Assembly: GCA_964634205.1 (NCBI GenBank)
Contig: CAZWKE010000009.1
Coordinates: forward strand, 29,276-93,275
Length of the DNA stretch: 64,000 nt
From: JAFGGG01 sp964634205
Lineage (GTDB): Bacteria > Spirochaetota > Spirochaetia > SZUA-6 > RPPD01
Reading direction: 5' to 3'
Shown here: positions 61,438-64,000 of the stretch, in pieces
Layout: every line of letters starts with the position of its first letter
Numbering within the stretch: the first letter of the stretch is position 1
Position numbers and translations under genes: made by a program
The notes under the pieces: model-generated
The model's input: the letters and a program-made list of their open reading frames with translations, nothing else
Database searches by the model: none
Told to the model about the DNA's origin: nothing

Positions 61438-62520
61438 TTAGATTTGATCCGGATAAATGGTTACTATTGTGCCGTCTTCGTTGTATGTTAATTCCGTCAT
61501 CTTCATGGTTCTTAAATGCATAATACCGCCGGACATTACGGCGTCATGATAGAATACATACCATTTACCCTGATATTCAACAACAGAATGATGATTTGTC
61601 CAGCCGACTACCGGTCCCAATATATATCCCGTAAATGTAAACGGCCCCATGGGGTTGTCGCCGATTGCGTATGCGATATGCCGGCTGTATCCGGTTGAAT
61701 ATGACAAATAATACTTTCCGTTGTATTTGTGCATCCAACAGGCCTCAAAAAACATTTTTTTTTGATCACCCTGAAGCACGGGTTTGCCGTTCTGATCCAA
61801 TAGTTTAACCTCAACCGGGGCGCTCTCGAATTCAAGCATGCTTTGGGCCATGGGGGCGACTCTTGGACATAAGGCCGGTTTGTCGGCGGCAGGGACTTTC
61901 CCATTCTGATTATATTTTCCGGTCTGCCATTTTTCCAATTGGCCGCCCGCCAATCCGCCGAAATACATATAGGCCTTGCCGTCATCATCGACAAAAACAC
62001 ACGGGTCCATGCTGAAGCTGCCTTTTATGGGTTTCGGCTGCGCCTTGAAAGGACCCGCCGGCGAATCACTTACGGCCACACCGATTCTGAACAACCCGTT
62101 TTTGTCTTTTGCCGGGAAATAAAAATAATATGAATTATTCTTATAAGCGGCGTCAGGCGCCCATAATTGCTTTGAGGCCCATGGAATATCATCCACATTT
62201 AATATCTCTCCGTGGTCTATTACCTCACCGCCGGCCTTCTTCATTGAGAAAACATGGTAGTCCCTCATTTGAAACTGTCCGCCGAGCCCGTCATCCGGCC
62301 CATTGCTTTCAATATCGTGTGACGGATAAATATATAATTTCCCTGCAAAGACATGGGCGGACGGATCGGCGGTATACAAATCAGTGACCAGCGGACCATT
62401 TTTTGCCACAACTTTTTCTTCATTCTGTTCCTTACTCTTATTGCAGGATGTAACCCCCCCAAGTATAAAAATGATGATAAGCAATACCAGAATTTTGTTC
62501 AGCTTGTTTTTATGTTTCAT
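61438..62520 (-). CDS. GH43-family glycoside hydrolase lipoprotein
   Basis: A 360-residue lipoprotein (signal ILGGVTSC, Cys26) with a five-bladed GH43 propeller. Catalytic residues are apparent: base Asp52 in LYTADPSAHVF, pKa-modulating Asp in FSMDPCVFVDDDGKAY, and acid Glu in MFFEACWMHKYNGKYYLSYS. The end VVGWTNHHSVVEYQGKWYVFYHD carries the conserved His. GH43 enzymes release arabinofuranose or xylose from hemicellulose. There is no carbohydrate-binding module. GGAGGAAAC precedes the ATG; it lies 40 bp downstream of a VOC gene. Substrate cannot be fixed without subfamily comparison. Confidence 0.93.
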   Translation of the reverse strand: MKHKNKLNKILVLLIIIFILGGVTSCNKSKEQNEEKVVAKNGPLVTDLYTADPSAHVFAGKLYIYPSHDIESNGPDDGLGGQFQMRDYHVFSMKKAGGEVIDHGEILNVDDIPWASKQLWAPDAAYKNNSYYFYFPAKDKNGLFRIGVAVSDSPAGPFKAQPKPIKGSFSMDPCVFVDDDGKAYMYFGGLAGGQLEKWQTGKYNQNGKVPAADKPALCPRVAPMAQSMLEFESAPVEVKLLDQNGKPVLQGDQKKMFFEACWMHKYNGKYYLSYSTGYSRHIAYAIGDNPMGPFTFTGYILGPVVGWTNHHSVVEYQGKWYVFYHDAVMSGGIMHLRTMKMTELTYNEDGTIVTIYPDQI

Positions 62521-62559
62521 GTTTCCTCCAAAACATTATAATGCAGTATCTTTATTACA

Positions 62560-62958
62560 CTATTCAATTTTTTCGACGCCTATGACATGCTTTTTTTCGT
62601 CGGTTACGTATCTCCCTTTTGACATATCCAGGATTACATATTTATTATTCCATTTATCGTGCACCACGGCACATTTCCCAATAGGAATATCGAAAGGACC
62701 ATGCTGAACTGTTCCCCCGGATTTTATAATTTCTTTTAAAGCCTCACCAACGGAGTCAACTTTGAAATCCACATTCATTTCCTTCCGTTCGGTCTGTAAT
62801 ACAACCTCGGATATATCATCTTCCATCCCCAACCCCGCCGCTGTATCCGTGCGCCAGAGAAGCTTTAACCCCAAAAGGCCGCAATAGTACTCGATTCCTT
62901 CGTCCAAATCAGACACATAAAGCTCAACGCAATCAATATTTTTAAACAATCCCGACAT
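62560..62958 (-). CDS. VOC-family protein
   Basis: A 132-residue single VOC domain (KNIDCVELYVSDLDEGIEYY, GLLGLKLLWRTDTAAGLGM, EVVLQTERKEMNVDFKVDSV, CAVVHDKWNNKYVILDMSKG). The start is the third codon of the open frame (ATG), behind AGGCGGTGG. It is the intact relative of the fragment at 51975-52235. Glu/His metal ligands are not obvious. A strong promoter lies 22-50 bp upstream, and the GH43 gene follows. Confidence 0.88.
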   Translation of the reverse strand: MSGLFKNIDCVELYVSDLDEGIEYYCGLLGLKLLWRTDTAAGLGMEDDISEVVLQTERKEMNVDFKVDSVGEALKEIIKSGGTVQHGPFDIPIGKCAVVHDKWNNKYVILDMSKGRYVTDEKKHVIGVEKIE

Positions 62959-62979
62959 AACCACCGCCTGTAAGTGGAC

Positions 62980-63008
62980 ATTCTATTTACGCATATAAAA
63001 GGTGTCAA
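62980..63008 (-). promoter_or_regulatory. Sigma-70 promoter of the VOC/GH43 unit
   Basis: Minus-strand TTGACA (63003-63008) and TAGAAT (62980-62985), spacer 17 bp, in the context CTTGACACC. It lies exactly at the edge of the IstB fragment. Confidence 0.8.
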
Positions 63009-63287
63009 GGTGGTCATTATCTCAGCGCCCATCATCTCGGCCCAGACCGAGAAGGATTTGTTCGAGGTGATAATCACCGACTGCTTTTCATACATTTCAC
63101 TGATAAGATTAAAGAACAGATTGGCCTCCCGCTTTTCGATGGGGGTATAGCCGATCTCATCGATAATCAGTACCTGCGAGCGTAGGATGCGTTTGATCCT
63201 GAAGCCGGAGGTCCGCTGTACCTCGGCGGTTTTAAGGACTTAAATAAGATTTGTGATGCGCTCAAAACATACGGTATAGCTTTTGCC
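63009..63287 (-). mobile_element. IS21-type IstB ATPase fragment
   Basis: The minus frame reads GKSYTVCFERITNLI, an in-frame TAA, then VLKTAEVQRTSG, RSQVLIIDEIGYTPIEKREA (Walker B), NLFFNLISEMYEKQSVIITS and NKSFSVWAEMMGA. This is the middle of IstB, the helper ATPase of IS21-family elements, without Walker A and without the C-terminus. No istA and no terminal repeats are visible. The element is dead. Confidence 0.88.
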
Positions 63288-63332
63288 GATGGCCTCATCA
63301 AGGGATTCTACCACGATACCGATGTTTTCCAT
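63288..63332 (-). pseudogene. N-terminal tip of a VOC gene fused to the IstB fragment
   Basis: Fifteen codons reading MENIGIVVESLDEAI, the usual opening of another VOC subfamily, run in frame into the IstB sequence at a shared Glu-Ala-Ile. The rest of this VOC gene is gone. It suggests deletion after insertion of the IS element. Confidence 0.65.
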
Positions 63333-63348
63333 TGATTTTTCCGTTTTC

Positions 63349-64000
63349 TCAATACTCGGCAATGATTATTTTCTTTTGCTTCATCATGGTTTTGAATGCA
63401 TCCGGCTTTTTCATGAGTTCCTTCATGTTGGCGGGCGCGACCTGCCAGCTTACACCGTATTTGCCTTTAAGCCAGCCACAGACGCTCTCTTCTCCGCCGT
63501 CTGCGGTGAGCTTCTCCCAGTAGTAGTCAATCTCGTCTTGGTCTTTACAACTGATCAAAAGCGACACTCCTTCATTGAACTTAAATTCGTGGCCTTGCCC
63601 ACCGTCCATAGCGGCAATCCAGGTATTTTCAACCGCAAAGTCGCCGAACGCGAGTGTACCCGCTTTTGCCATTGGATTGTCTTCAGTGCGGCGCACCAAC
63701 TGCCCGGTCTTGGCATCTTTGAAAACGGATGTATAAAATGCTATCGCTTCTTCTGCTTTGCCGTTTTTGTCTTGAGTAAAGAGAATGGATGGCATTACTT
63801 TCGGTCGCCAGTCGCCCTCGGGTTTGTTTAAAATCAGTTGCCAACTCACATTGTACGTATCTTGCACCCAGCCGTAGTACTCGTTAAACGGATATTTCCC
63901 AAGCGCCATCAATTCTTTTCCACCGTCTATAAGCTTTCCCCACAGTGTATCAATTTCTTCTTTTGAATCCAGTGTGATAAAAAATGATATTGACGGATTG
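63349..64000 (-). CDS. PhnB-like VOC protein (5' end outside window)
   Basis: The frame is open to the right edge (217 codons visible). It contains two VOC half-units of the PhnB/3-demethylubiquinone-type group: FITLDSKEEIDTLWGKLIDG, YGWVQDTYNVSWQLILNKPE, then PSILFTQDKNGKAEEAIAFY, LAFGDFAVENTWIAAMDGG and GWLKGKYGVSWQVAPANMKE. These proteins are named after 3-demethylubiquinone methyltransferase-like sequences, but have no proven methyltransferase activity. The first 60 or so residues lie outside the window. Confidence 0.88.
   Translation of the reverse strand, partial: NPSISFFITLDSKEEIDTLWGKLIDGGKELMALGKYPFNEYYGWVQDTYNVSWQLILNKPEGDWRPKVMPSILFTQDKNGKAEEAIAFYTSVFKDAKTGQLVRRTEDNPMAKAGTLAFGDFAVENTWIAAMDGGQGHEFKFNEGVSLLISCKDQDEIDYYWEKLTADGGEESVCGWLKGKYGVSWQVAPANMKELMKKPDAFKTMMKQKKIIIAEY

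Overview
The window looks like a scaffold from a Gram-negative environmental bacterium. Many genes start with strong AGGAGG-type ribosome sites, about a dozen products have lipobox signal peptides, and there is a beta-barrel protein. The taxon is not settled. Ankyrin lipoproteins, membrane LuxR regulators, FHA proteins and very long WD40 proteins fit Spirochaetota best. A circularly permuted GH16 glucanase of the Fibrobacter type leaves Fibrobacterota open. A run of 100 N (34279-34378) shows the sequence is scaffolded. No rRNA, tRNA or CRISPR array was seen.

Layout. 0-14 kb (mostly minus strand): a chemotaxis receptor cut by the left edge; a NarL-type regulator with its kinase; a 21-blade WD40 protein; hisE-hisG; two paralogous PQQ-propeller lipoproteins flanking an alpha/beta hydrolase; an ECF-like sigma factor; and an FHA-LuxR regulator. 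14-17 kb: a 53-residue protein, a CAP-domain lipoprotein and a DUF1295-EXPERA membrane fusion. 17.1-25.9 kb: two convergent operons of glycan genes (two GH130 enzymes, three GT4 glycosyltransferases, a PIG-L deacetylase and an alpha/alpha-barrel hydrolase), the best candidate for a coherent poorly described pathway, perhaps beta-mannan turnover. 26-29.5 kb: a CysRS-like ligase that has lost two zinc ligands, and a hybrid histidine kinase. 29.6-32.6 kb: a recent tandem duplication with truncated ankyrin, hydrolase and ABC-transporter pieces. 32.7-38.6 kb: an MFS exporter, the gap, an aldo/keto reductase behind a MerR-type promoter, a quinone-oxidoreductase-like protein and an ankyrin protein.

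38.6-47.2 kb: a truncated TetR gene, a GC-rich DUF336/Gfo-Idh pair, purM, a GIY-YIG protein, an LRR protein, a methyltransferase remnant, purA and VOC genes. 47.4-55 kb: an EIIA protein coupled to an NhaD-like antiporter; a secreted TPR/HExxH protein; a beta-barrel protein followed by an APC transporter carrying its own EIIA domain. 55-60 kb: secreted transglutaminase-like, C45-like and GH16 enzymes, a membrane LuxR regulator and an O-methyltransferase. 60-64 kb: gene debris (DUF1349, esterase, VOC and IstB fragments) around an intact GH43 lipoprotein and VOC genes.

Several minus-strand genes have near-consensus sigma-70 promoters with TTGACA and a 17-bp spacer, so promoter calls are unusually firm for raw sequence. 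The overall picture is a free-living or gut-type polysaccharide user with heavy signalling investment, an envelope rich in repeat-protein lipoproteins, and active small-scale rearrangement in the accessory parts.
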